Source of the DNA: Phymatolithon calcareum
Taxonomy: Eukaryota; Rhodophyta; Florideophyceae; Hapalidiales
DNA length: 64,000 nt
NCBI GenBank assembly: GCA_977006965.1
Contig: OZ345376.1
Location: 1,054,001 to 1,118,000, forward strand
Direction: 5' to 3'
Positions 11,574-21,355 of the stretch are shown here, in pieces. Position 1 is the stretch's first letter. Each line of letters opens with the position of its first letter. The translations under genes and the position numbers were made by a program. The notes under the pieces are model-generated. The model saw only the letters and a list, made by a program, of their open reading frames with translations, was not told the origin of the DNA and did no database searches.

Positions 11574-14211
11574 TCAATTTTCTGACAGTTCTCGACAGAT
11601 TTTTCGCTCGAGTGTTACAACGGCGCCACAGATCCGCACAGTGATTTGTTTCGTGCGCATGTCGATTGACAGTCTATTCATGCTTTTCACGACAGTTACG
11701 ATTTCGGTGGCAATGGCGTCATCGAGGGCCTTCAGCCGCTCTTCTTTGTCCATCTCATGCACGATGGTTGTCTGTGTTAGTACACACTCCTTGCCGACGA
11801 CTGCGTCAGCAAGGAAGATCTCTTTCAGTAACTCCTCGTTCCGCTCGGGCTCGAGGTTGCCTTTGACACATCGAACGACGCTAGAGCTCGCACGCCGCGT
11901 AGAGTGTCGCCGTATACCCTGTACCAACTTCTCAATAGTTGGATTGCAGCAGCCTCCATTAGTTTGCCGGACATAGGAGAACAAATATTCGAGAGGGTCG
12001 GTAGACAAGCGCGTAAGTATGATGTATCTGTCCCCAGGCCTCAAGCGAGTCTCTCGCCAGAAAAAGCATCGCATCGCAGCGGAACTGGCCACCAGCTTGG
12101 CCCAAACGGATGAATGGTTGTTAGTTCGCCCGTCTCGAAATTGACGTTCATAATAGTCCTCTAGTTGCTTCATCAGATCGACGGCCGGCGTGTCGTATGA
12201 TATCAGAGCCACCTTTGTTGGGTCCTTCCGTAGTTCACTCAGTGCTTTCGATCTGCACACATCAAATCGTGCCCGGTCGACTTCAAGATGTTCGGCAAGT
12301 GCACGCAATTCGCGGCGCGACTCTGTCGAGGCTGTGGTACGAGCTTTGCGCCGAAGCGCGGCCACTACCCGAAGGCTGTAGACGGCCAGTGCGCGAGGTA
12401 CTGACATTTTGCCCTAGGAGCTTAAGTTGACAAAACTATCAGTGATAAGAGGTTCTTCTGCGGGCAACCCTCCGCGTCGAAGCAGATAGCGACAGGTATG
12501 ATTCCATTGCAATCGAGGTTTGCGAGCAGCTCGTCCAACAGCTCTTGGTAGTCCAGCGAGCTCATTGCGCCAGCGCAAGGAGCAACGCGTACCACGTGCC
12601 TGATTCCCGAGTGCACCACGGAGAGCATGAAAACTTCGGCGGTGTTAACCAGTTCCATCTCGCCATGCTCAACTTCGTTCACGAGGTGATGCGCCATCGA
12701 GTCACGTCGATGAACGAAGCTAACAAAGCTATCGTGTTTCGTCCACAAAACGCCCTGGTGCAGATGTATACCGTCATGAAATATTACAACTAGACACGGA
12801 ATCGATGGATTTTCGTCGAAGTACGCAGCTAAGCGCCGCACGCCGGAATATGAAGATGACAGTACATCACGCACGTCAATGCCCGATAAGCGATGAAGCG
12901 TCGTCAGCTACGGTGCTCCCAACTCCGTAGACATATACTTGTAGGTATTCATGCCAATACGCGCCTGTAGATTTGTGAAGAATGCCAAGTCGGTTGCTGT
13001 CCAGCGCCATCGATTTTTTGGTGCAGCACTGTTGATCGAGAACGAACTCAAAAAACTTAAACCGACAGTGGGCGCTACACATTTCGCACGCGCGCGGGAC
13101 ACGCACTCAGAAACTAGGTCCTTTGTCGTAATTCCCGGAGGAATTGCGACAGAAAGTTCATCGAAGCGCGGCGGCACACTAATCCCAGTCGAACAAAACT
13201 CGAGCACGGCCTCTGACCGATCCACACTATGGCGCAACCGCTTGCTTTCCAAGCGAAGGCGCTTTGACTCTTTACGGACGCGAGGCAGCTCATCCTTTGT
13301 CGTAGCGAGACGCTTCCGGAGGCCGTTCTCACAGTCCTGCACTTCCTTATCCGACAATTCATGGACTTGATCGACTGAAATCCGCACGGGTCGGACCATT
13401 ACTTTCAACCGGGAGCTCAATAAATACTGAGAGAACCGGTTCGGAACCTAAATCGTTAGGAGATCAACTGGCGACACCCAAGTCGCACTTGCTGCACGTC
13501 CACTTCGAATCGCAAGACTCCGCAAGCACATCTGCAGACTTGCGAAGACAGCTGGTAGATTCAGGCGTGTTAGGCGATCCTCAGTAGACAATGTTCCCAC
13601 TCGAGGATCAGCTCCGCATTCGACGCTCCATAGTAGTTCACCATCCGAGCCAGACCCAGTGCGCACGTGAACCCAGCGAGCCTCGTCCGCGAGCTTGCTT
13701 TTGAATGCTATATGAAGGCCTAACGGGACGTTTACAACGACTTCAGACCGGCGGAAAGTCAATCGATACGAATCCACCGCAGATCTATGAACATGGTCGA
13801 GCACGGGCGCCAAACCGATCCTAATCACATAAACACGCCGTTGGGATGAGGAGCCTTGATACTGAACGACCGACCGAACGCACTCGTGTCGCGTTCGGGA
13901 ACGCGACACATTCGTGTCGGCCATACAAAGACCGCGCACTCGCAGTTCGATGACGCAATGCTTCTAGAGATGGTCCATACGGCATCTTGCACGCGACAGC
14001 TGCCAAAAGCAATGTAGTACCGCTCGCCGTTCTGTGCGTTCCTATCATCAATTGCGTCAAGCAAGACGCTTTCGAAACATGTTGGCGCCATCTGCACCGT
14101 TTCGCCTCGATTTGGCGTCAAATTTTCGACAGAGTATGCCATACGCACGGTTCCTGCGCATAGGATCCATTTCATGCCGCTCAGAAGAGGATCGCGGCAA
14201 CTGCTCCTCAT
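11574..14211 (-). pseudogene. P-element/THAP9-like transposase, decayed
   Basis: A nearly continuous minus-strand coding track of roughly 880 codons, close to P/THAP9 transposase length. The C-terminal part (11574-12407, 277 codons) has the P-type signature STDPLEYLFSYVRQTNGG followed by NPT. The middle (12422-12874) has an FDE(N)PS motif fitting the start of the catalytic domain. The part at 12908-13420 is a predicted coiled coil followed by RWTATDLAFF. Breaks: a frameshift near a perfect hairpin (13887-13910), TAG at 13448-13450, TAG at 12908-12910, and a frameshift near 12410-12425. The P assignment is by motif memory only, and no intact THAP finger was seen. Confidence 0.6.
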
Positions 14212-14595
14212 CGCCGTGCTGAAAAGCGTTTGCTGCGCTCAAACTCCCGAAAAGCGGCCTGTCACATGCACCCACGTCACAAAATTTTCACCGCCGATCA
14301 GCTCTTGCAGCGAAATTGCACATCGACTCCCAACGCGGCTCTGCAACTATTAGCGCACTCCACCCACTCCGGCGGTGTGCACATCAGGCTCGTTCAAGTC
14401 CTGTCATCTTCACACTGGCTAATGCCGGAGTACGGATCCGTTACAGCATCGTTGATGTCCAGCTTAGCCGATATGTTTTTGATACTGCCCACCACTCAAA
14501 ATCTGTCCGGCACATCAAGGGTGTCTCTCATTATTACTTTTTTGTAACTTCGAAATTTTGCGGTTCTCCCCCTCTTACAATCCCGTGTAAGAACC

Positions 14596-15300
14596 TTCTA
14601 CAATGTGATGAATATAGATTCGTAACTTGTAACTACCAGGTAAAACATCGCTCGACAAAACAAACAACCGTCGACGTTTGGCGTGTATGAAGTGAAAAAA
14701 GCAACTTTGATGGCTTATATCTTCTTGTCGGTAAAACAAACTCCAACATTATTACCAAATTCTGAAGTGATCATCCATGTCTTTCCATCTGTGGAATTAT
14801 TTTCGTCAAAAACGTCTCAGAAGTGCTTCTTTTGGGGTCTTATAATGGGAAATTTCTAATTTTCACCTGAAATTTTGTAGTTTCTGTGGTCCATATCTCT
14901 TTTGGAAGAGAGTTCAATTTATGAATTTTTCCTATAATTATAGAGTCCATGATGATCAGTAAAGCTGGAATGAAAACTTGTGCCAGGCACCTATGGCTTA
15001 TCAGTTATTGTCAATTCCTATTAACGTCATGTGAAGTTTGCAAACTTCGCTTGACGATAAAACAGCCATTGCGCGATGAAGTCGTCGATAGATCATACTG
15101 CAGTTACGGAAATTTGATACATACTGTTAGCAGGGGAGTGTTAGAATGTAGACTACTGGGCCAAAGGGATTGGCCCCCCTGATCAGGAAGGACATGTGTG
15201 AAGGGATAATTAGGGCCTCATGAAGGATATCATAACACATACGGTCCCTTTAGAGGATTTCTACAATGCCATTACAGTACTGCTTCCAGACACAACACAA
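14596..15300. other. No gene recognised
   Basis: AT-rich flank of the P-like element. It contains a small hairpin (GAAGTTTGCAAACTTC near 15030) and an isolated CAGGGGAGTGTTAG word at about 15133 resembling the MITE end at 7274. No partner end was found. Confidence 0.4.
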
Positions 15301-15309
15301 AACCTCCTC

Positions 15310-15565
15310 GTATAGACTGAGACTTATCATAATAAGCGCACGGTAAGGGCATTAAAGTGCTGTAAATACAGAATTATTGACAGCACTGTAATGCCCCTTA
15401 TTGCGCGCTTATAGGTATGATATAGCCGAAAAGCCACTTTTCCTGCCTATTTTACGAGTCGTCGAGAGTCGTGTTTGACTCAAGAGTCCTGTACCGTACT
15501 CTCGAGAGTCGCCACGCAAAGTGTCTGCGACTCCGACTCGCAGTGACTCTGAGGAATAACCCTGT
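15310..15565 (-). mobile_element. Relic of a hAT end related to the 33320-37363 element
   Basis: The reverse complement of this region aligns over about 170 bp with the left end of the hAT element at 33320. Shared features are CACTGCGAGTCGGAGTCGCA, repeated GACTC/GAGTC words, a GTAAAA(C/T)A-type spacer and a GCGCGCAA...GGG-ATTA-AGTGCTG block. A long imperfect inverted repeat (15325-15422) lies at its inner side. The outer end is placed near GGAATAACCCTG (about 15562). The other end and a target duplication were not found. Confidence 0.5.
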
Positions 15566-15676
15566 GTATCATAGCGCACCTGTCACAAGTTTTTGCAGTC
15601 GTGTGAAGTCCCCGTCCTCTCGCTTGACCTGTGAAAAGCTAATCGACGTTTACCCTCCATCGACGTCGTAAAAATC

Positions 15677-18600
15677 ATGAGTGAGACCAGCTCGATCTCT
15701 GCTCCTCAGGGGCCAGCAATTGCCTTGGTCGGAAACCCGGACGCTGGGATAAGCCTTCTCGTTAACGAGCTCGCGGGAAGCCCACAAATCAGAAGCGGGC
15801 CCAGCTTGCGTGGAGGTCTGACACAAGCTCTCCAAGCATTTCGGGTGGGGAACTTGACGCTGTACGACAGCCCCGGTCTTTTCGATGGAACAACAATGAA
15901 GCAAGTTGGCGAAGAGCTAGACAAGTTACTCTCCGAAAATGTCGAACTAAAGATTGCGTTCGTTGTCACGTTGGATGGAGGCCGAGTGAAACGGAGCGAC
16001 ACCCTCACCATAAGGCTCGTACTAGGCGCTATTTCCGTGGACACCAACGATCGGTTCGGGGTGATAATCAACGAGATGGAAAAGCATGTTGAAACCAAGA
16101 TACGAGAAAACCGTGAAGAGGAATGCCGCATGCGAAAACTGTTGACGGGTGATCGGAAGACAAGCCACTGGTGCTACGTGCCAAGAGAGACCTCTCTTCT
16201 TGGGGCAAAAGATGAATGTCACATGGCGAAGGCGTTGAACCGTCTTTTCCATGGTCTTCCCGTGACAAAACCATTTTGCACTGTGGATTCCAGCGTTGAA
16301 ACGCGTAACTTGGAGAAGCGTCTGGAGGCTGCGGAGCTTCACGTCCGCGAAATCAAGAATGCCAAGAGAGCAGAATTGAGGGAAGTGATTGCAGACTATG
16401 ACCTACAAAAGCTTGATTTGGAAATGAAAATCAGTGCACTGGAGCAAGCGCTGCTCAACGAAAAGTCGAAGAATTCAGAGAAATTGAAAGAAGTGCGAAA
16501 CGTCGAGGAGGAAAAGAGAGAAGAGAGCGTGGCAGACAATCTGAGTGTCCCTTTTGTAGACATTCAAGAATGTAGACGAGCAGAAGACGGCGGAGACGCC
16601 GTACTAGCGGACCCGGTTCGCACAGTTCACGTGTGCAATCGGGCTATTGAAGAAGGTGGGTATGTGAATGCAATGGTCAACCTCGCATGGTTGCTGAAAG
16701 CTAACGCATATGGTGTACCGGCAGACCCTCTTCGCGCAGTTCACCTTTACAACAGGGCCATTGAAGAAGGTGGGAATGTGATCGCAATGAACAACCTCGC
16801 AAGGTTGCTGCAAGATGGCGCAGATGGTGTACCGGCAGATCCTCTTCGCGCCGTTCTTCTGTACAATCGGGCTATTGAAGAAGGTGGGAATGTGACCGCA
16901 ATGAACAACCTCGCAAGGTTGCTGCAAGATGGCGCAGATGGTGTACCGGTAGACCGTGTTCGCGCAGTTCACCTGTACAACCGGGCTATTAGAGAGGGTG
17001 GAAATGTCATCGCAATGTACAATCTTGCGCGGTTGCTTCGACAGGGCTGTGCCAATGTACCAGCAGACCCTGTTCGCGCAGTTCACCTATACAACAGGGC
17101 TATTGAAGAAGGTGGGTATGCGAAGGCAATGTACAAGCTCGCACGGTTGCTGCAATATGGCCTTCCTGGTGTACCGGCAGACCTGGTTCGCACAGTTCAT
17201 CTGTACAACCAAGCCATCAAGAAGGGCGATGATCTGCGCGCCATGTACAACCTCGCCGTATTGCTTGAGAACGGATCTGAAGGGGTACCGGCAAACCCTG
17301 TTCGTTCCGTGGAGCTTTACAATCAAGCCATCGAGAAGGGCAATGATGTGCGCGCCATGTACAGCCTCGCCTTATTGCTTAAGAGCGGAGCGGAAGGAGT
17401 ACCGGCAAACCCTGTTCGTTCCGTGGAGCTTTACAATCAAGTCATCGAGAAGGGCAATGATGTGCGCGCTATGATCAACCTCGCCGTATTGCTGAAGAAC
17501 GGAGCAGAAGGAGTACCGGCAAACCCTGTTCGTTCCGTGGAGCTTTACAATCAAGTCATCCAGAAGGGCGATCATTTCGGCGCCATGATCAACCTCGCAT
17601 TATTGCTTAAGAGCGGAGCGGAAGGAGTACCAGCAAACCCTGTTCGTTCCGTGGAGCTTTACAATCAAGCCATCGAGAAGGGCAATGATGTGCGCGCCAT
17701 GTTGAACCTTGCGTTCTTGCTTTTGAACGGATCGGAAGGAGTACCGGCAAACCCTGTTCGTTCCGTGGAGCTCTACAATCAAGTCATCGAGAAGGGCGGC
17801 CATGTCGGTGCCATGTATAATCTTGCGATATTGCTTGTGAACGGATCGGAAGGAGTACCGGCAAACCCTATTCGGTCCGTGGAGCTTTACAATCAAGCCA
17901 TCGAGAAGGGCGATCATTTCGGCGCCATGAACAACCTCGCGGTTTTGCTTGTGAACGGAGCGGAAGGAGTACCGGCAAACCCTGTTCGTTCCGTGGAACT
18001 TTACAATAAAGCCATCGAGAAGGGCGGTCATGTCGGTGCCATGTATAATCTTGCGATATTGCTTGTGAGCGGATCGGAAGGAGTACCGGCAAACCCTGTT
18101 CGTTCCGTGGAGCTTTACAATCAAGTCATCCAGAAGGGCGATCATTTCGGCGCCATGATCAACCTCGCATTATTGCTTAAGAGCGGAGCGGAAGGAGTAC
18201 CGGCAAACCCTGTTCGTTCCGTGGAGCTTTACAATCAAGCCATCGAGAAGGGCAATGATGTGCGCGCCATGTTGAACCTTGCGTTCTTGCTTTTGAACGG
18301 ATCGGAAGGAGTACCGGCAAACCCTGTTCGTTCGGTGGAGCTTTACAATCAAGTCATCGAGAAGGGCGATCATTTCGGCGCCATGTATAGGCTTGCGGTT
18401 TTGCTTGAGAACGGAGCGGAAGGAGTACCGGCAAACCCTGTTCGTTCCGTGGAGCTCTATAATCAAGCCATCGAGAAGGGCGACCATTTCGGCGCCATGT
18501 ATAATCTTGGCGTATTGCTTGAGAACGGAGCAGAAGGAGTACCGGCAAACCCTGTTCGTTCCGTGGAGCTTTACAATCAAGCCATTGAGAAGGGCGATAA

Positions 18601-19762
18601 TGTGCGCGCCATGTTCAACCTCGCGTTATTGTTTGAGAACGGATCGGAAGGAGTACCGGCAAACCCTGTTCGTTCCGCGGAGCTCTACAATCAAGTCATG
18701 GAGAAGGGCGACCGTGTCGGCGCCATGTTTAATCTTGCGGTATTGCTTGAGAACGGAGCAGAAGAAGTACCGGCAAACCCTGTTCGTTCGGTGGAGATTT
18801 ACAATCAAGCCATCGAGAAGGGCGATCATTTCGACGCCATGATCAACCTCGCGTTATTGCTTGAGGACGGAGGAGAAGGAGTACCGGCAAACCCTGTTCG
18901 TTCCGTGGAGCTTTACAATCAAGCCATCGAGAAGGGCGATCATTTCGGCGCCATGTATAATCTTGCGGTTTTGCTTGTGAACGGAGCGGAAGGAGTACCG
19001 GCAAACCCTGTTCGTTCCGTGGAGCTTTACAATCAAGTCATCGAGAAGAGCGATCATTTCGGCGCCATGTATAATCTTGCGGTTTTGCTTAAGAACGGAG
19101 CGGAAGGAGTACCGGCAAACCCTGTTCGTTCCGTGGAGCTTTACAATCAAGCCATCGAGAAGGGTAATGATGTGCGCGCCATGAACAGCCTCGCCGTATT
19201 GATTGTGAACGGATCGGAAGGAGTACCGGCAAACCCTGTTCGTTCCGTGGAGCTTTACAATCAAGCCATCGAGAAGGGCGATCATTTCGGCGCCATGGGC
19301 AACCTCGCGGTTTTGCTTGAGAACGGAGCTGAGGGGGTACCGGCAAACCCTGTTCGTTCCGTGGAGCTTTACAATCAAGCCATCGAGAAGGGCGATCATG
19401 TGGAAGCCATTTACAACCTCGCCGTACTGCTTGTGAGCGGATCGGAAGGAGTACCGGCAAACCCTGTTCGTTCCGTGGAGCTTTACAATCAAGTCATCGA
19501 GAAGGGCGATCATTTCGGCGCCATGTATAATCTTGCGGTTTTGCTTGAGAACGGAGCGGAAGGAGTACCGGCAAACCCTGTTCGTTCCGTGGAACTTTAC
19601 AATAAAGCCATCGAGAAGGTCAATGATGTGCGCGCCATGTACAGGCTCGCGTTTTTGCTTGAGAACGGATCGGAAGGAGTACCGGCAAACCTTGTTCGTT
19701 CCGTGGAGCTTTACAATCAAGCCTTAGAGAAAAGCTGTGAGCGAGAACATTGCTCTTGGTGA
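15677..19762 (+). CDS. Giant Sel1-repeat protein with degenerate GTPase domain
   Basis: A 1361-codon intact ORF; the start ATCATGAGTGAG matches the start of the paralogue at 53212. Residues 1-200 align with the GTPase domain of that paralogue, but the P-loop reads GNPDAGISL instead of GNPGAGKST (Lys25 to Ile, Thr27 to Leu). The G3-like motif is LYDSPGLFD, and the G4-like NKME is NEME. Nucleotide binding is therefore doubtful. Residues about 215-300 are a charged coiled coil. From about residue 310 come about 27 Sel1-like repeats of 38 residues (consensus ANPVRSVELYNQAIEKG, then AMYNLAVLLENGAEGVP) plus a partial one. Repeats 1-5 resemble the paralogue; the rest are homogenised. Sel1/TPR-like solenoids scaffold proteins. 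No signal peptide or membrane segment is seen. It may be a decoy or scaffold member of a GIMAP-like family. Confidence 0.85.
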   Translation: MSETSSISAPQGPAIALVGNPDAGISLLVNELAGSPQIRSGPSLRGGLTQALQAFRVGNLTLYDSPGLFDGTTMKQVGEELDKLLSENVELKIAFVVTLDGGRVKRSDTLTIRLVLGAISVDTNDRFGVIINEMEKHVETKIRENREEECRMRKLLTGDRKTSHWCYVPRETSLLGAKDECHMAKALNRLFHGLPVTKPFCTVDSSVETRNLEKRLEAAELHVREIKNAKRAELREVIADYDLQKLDLEMKISALEQALLNEKSKNSEKLKEVRNVEEEKREESVADNLSVPFVDIQECRRAEDGGDAVLADPVRTVHVCNRAIEEGGYVNAMVNLAWLLKANAYGVPADPLRAVHLYNRAIEEGGNVIAMNNLARLLQDGADGVPADPLRAVLLYNRAIEEGGNVTAMNNLARLLQDGADGVPVDRVRAVHLYNRAIREGGNVIAMYNLARLLRQGCANVPADPVRAVHLYNRAIEEGGYAKAMYKLARLLQYGLPGVPADLVRTVHLYNQAIKKGDDLRAMYNLAVLLENGSEGVPANPVRSVELYNQAIEKGNDVRAMYSLALLLKSGAEGVPANPVRSVELYNQVIEKGNDVRAMINLAVLLKNGAEGVPANPVRSVELYNQVIQKGDHFGAMINLALLLKSGAEGVPANPVRSVELYNQAIEKGNDVRAMLNLAFLLLNGSEGVPANPVRSVELYNQVIEKGGHVGAMYNLAILLVNGSEGVPANPIRSVELYNQAIEKGDHFGAMNNLAVLLVNGAEGVPANPVRSVELYNKAIEKGGHVGAMYNLAILLVSGSEGVPANPVRSVELYNQVIQKGDHFGAMINLALLLKSGAEGVPANPVRSVELYNQAIEKGNDVRAMLNLAFLLLNGSEGVPANPVRSVELYNQVIEKGDHFGAMYRLAVLLENGAEGVPANPVRSVELYNQAIEKGDHFGAMYNLGVLLENGAEGVPANPVRSVELYNQAIEKGDNVRAMFNLALLFENGSEGVPANPVRSAELYNQVMEKGDRVGAMFNLAVLLENGAEEVPANPVRSVEIYNQAIEKGDHFDAMINLALLLEDGGEGVPANPVRSVELYNQAIEKGDHFGAMYNLAVLLVNGAEGVPANPVRSVELYNQVIEKSDHFGAMYNLAVLLKNGAEGVPANPVRSVELYNQAIEKGNDVRAMNSLAVLIVNGSEGVPANPVRSVELYNQAIEKGDHFGAMGNLAVLLENGAEGVPANPVRSVELYNQAIEKGDHVEAIYNLAVLLVSGSEGVPANPVRSVELYNQVIEKGDHFGAMYNLAVLLENGAEGVPANPVRSVELYNKAIEKVNDVRAMYRLAFLLENGSEGVPANLVRSVELYNQALEKSCEREHCSW
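16608..19730 (+). repeat. 114-bp tandem array encoding Sel1 repeats
   Basis: Units of 114 bp recur at exact spacing (for example GCAAACCCTGTTCGTTCCGT at about 17291 and 17405). Units from about the sixth onward are nearly identical in DNA, including synonymous sites, which indicates recent homogenisation. Blocks about 570 bp apart (five units; for example 17551 and 18121) are even closer, which points to a higher-order duplication. Confidence 0.9.
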
Positions 19763-20199
19763 GTCTTCATCATGGAAGTACGTGGCTGGAGGAGGCTGCC
19801 CCTCGTGATTTGGAGCCTTATGCGAGTGTGATGGAAAGCCCTGCAAGTGCTGACGTAATGTACAGCTGGGGACTTTTATTGCAATTTGGCGGCCATTGTA
19901 TGGTAAGAAATCCTGCTCGTTCTCAGGAGCTCTACACGCATGTGATGGGGAAAGGCGGGACCGGCAATTCTTACTGCATAGTACGACATTTGATCGACTC
20001 TGGTGTTGACGGCTTGCCAGCAGAGCCTGAATACAGAGTGAAACTACGCACTCATGGAGCGGCCATGTGCAGTCTTTCCATATTGCTGCGAGATGGTGCA
20101 GACGGGGTGCCTGCTGTTCTCGTCATAGCAGAACAGCTGCTACTGCGTGCTCTTTCTGAAAATCAACATGTCAGTTGTTTATTAGAAGTTTTAGATTAA
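19750..20199 (+). pseudogene. Out-of-frame Sel1-like tail of the giant gene
   Basis: A 149-codon frame overlaps the end of the giant ORF in another frame. Its product has degenerate Sel1 features: NPARSQELYTHVMGKGG, LIDSGVDGLPAEP, SILLRDGADGVP. This looks like a former C-terminal extension detached by a frameshift near 19740, or the end of an older, longer paralogue. Independent expression cannot be judged from sequence. Confidence 0.5.
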
Positions 20200-20348
20200 A
20201 ATTTATAGTTTAATGTGGCGCCTGGTAAGTATTGCGTAATAATAATATTAATGAATGCATTCCCCTACTGGGCTAGTAAGCAGTGCTTCTATTTTTACCT
20301 CTTATTCGATTATGGCATGGCGTAAATCCTGCTGACTATTGTAAGCAC

Positions 20349-21034
20349 CAGGGTCTGAGATTAGCCTAACTCTTCACGAATCAATTCGTGAATAAACGAA
20401 TGAATTGTTCGCGAATGTCGAATTCAGGTTCACACCAACCCCCTTAGCGAATATTCAGTAAATCCACTCTGAGCGTACATTCACGAATTTTTCAGTCATG
20501 TTCACGTTCAGTAATTTTTGTATCAGTGAACATTCATTCACTTTCAGTTCGCCGAGGTTGAATCCGGTGAACATTCGCGAACCTATGTGTATCATAGGGA
20601 TCACTACGCCATATGATAAGATGTGTACCCCCGAACCAGGGACATATGTGGACCAATGATCTACGGTATATGAAGGATGTGTATCCAAGCAGAATGTGTG
20701 CAAGCGCATGAGGAGCTCCTCATCCCATCCACATTCTGCTAATTCTAGAATTGGCAGAATGGATGGGATGCAAGCTCCCCTTGCAATTGATGCAGCTTTT
20801 GCGGGTGCTGAAATCGCCACGAAATTTACAGCTGTTATCATAATTTCGTGGCGATTTCAACAGCAGAAGACACCGTGTCGCCGATTAAGGTCGTGTGGGT
20901 AGTGAGCAGCGAATCAAAATTTATGCTAGTTTTCCGAAACTTTTCCTGAATCATTCGCGAATGTTCGCGAATTTCGTTCACATTCAGTTCATTGCAATGT
21001 GTTAGAGTGAATAATATTCATTCATTAGACCCTG
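20349..21034. mobile_element. hAT-type MITE with 8-bp TSD
   Basis: The ends CAGGGTCT... and ...AGACCCTG are bounded by exact GTAAGCAC repeats (20341-20348 and 21035-21042). Subterminal regions are full of TTCGCGAAT/TTCACGAAT words. Two internal hairpins lie at about 20705-20785 and 20798-20868 (TGAAATCGCCACGAAAT arms). The element is 686 bp and has no coding capacity. It sits directly downstream of the Sel1 gene. Confidence 0.85.
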
Positions 21035-21309
21035 GTAAGCACGGTTCTTCTCTGTCTGCCGCTCGTCATTAGTCGATTCCGCCCGAAGCAACAAAGTGTT
21101 GCCTCTTCATGATATGTCCAGCGACAACATGGGGACAACACGACGTTAGTTGTATGAGTTGTTGAAGATGCTGGTTTTCTCGCGAATGTCCGCCACTTCG
21201 GATTGCCAAATAATCCCGACGCATGTGCCCTTCTTCTTCGTTCTATATGCGCAGATCGCCGTTGTCGTCGGGCCACGGGGATCTGTCCCCAGAAAAACTA
21301 ATCTGTTTT

Positions 21310-21355
21310 TTTCTTTTCTTCTGCCGCTTCTGCAGAAGCGGCAGAAGAAAAGAAA
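21310..21355. repeat. Perfect 46-bp palindrome
   Basis: Both arms are 23 bp, centred on CTGCAG at 21332/21333 (left arm TTTCTTTTCTTCTGCCGC...). No spacer and no mismatch. No promoter or terminator role is evident. Confidence 0.9.

Larger units (their letters stand above)
9474..14587. mobile_element. P-like DNA transposon, full length, about 5.1 kb, with TIRs and 8-bp TSD
   Basis: The ends share a 27-bp inverted repeat (GGGATTGTAAGAGGGGGAGA... inward; left 9476-9502, right 14558-14584). Exact direct repeats TAAGAACC flank it (9466-9473 and 14588-14595). P elements make 8-bp duplications, and the minus-strand coding relic inside (11574-14211) has a P/THAP9-type C-terminal motif. A second ORF on the plus strand (9746-10807) is also carried. 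A subterminal near-palindrome CATTGGCAGCTCCCAATGTAGCGG lies near 9630. hAT elements also make 8-bp duplications, so the class rests on the protein. Confidence 0.75.

Noticed and set aside
15133-15146. Left end of another P-like MITE (CAGGGGAGTGTTAG)
   Set aside because: No matching right end or target duplication was found.
16604-19720. Long minus-strand ORFs with repeated HGTNRVCRYSFRS
   Set aside because: They are the antisense shadow of the 114-bp Sel1 array; an open antisense frame is expected from a repeated unit length divisible by three.
16608-19730. Regular repeats as a CRISPR array
   Set aside because: Repeats are 114 bp, contiguous, without spacers, and coding.
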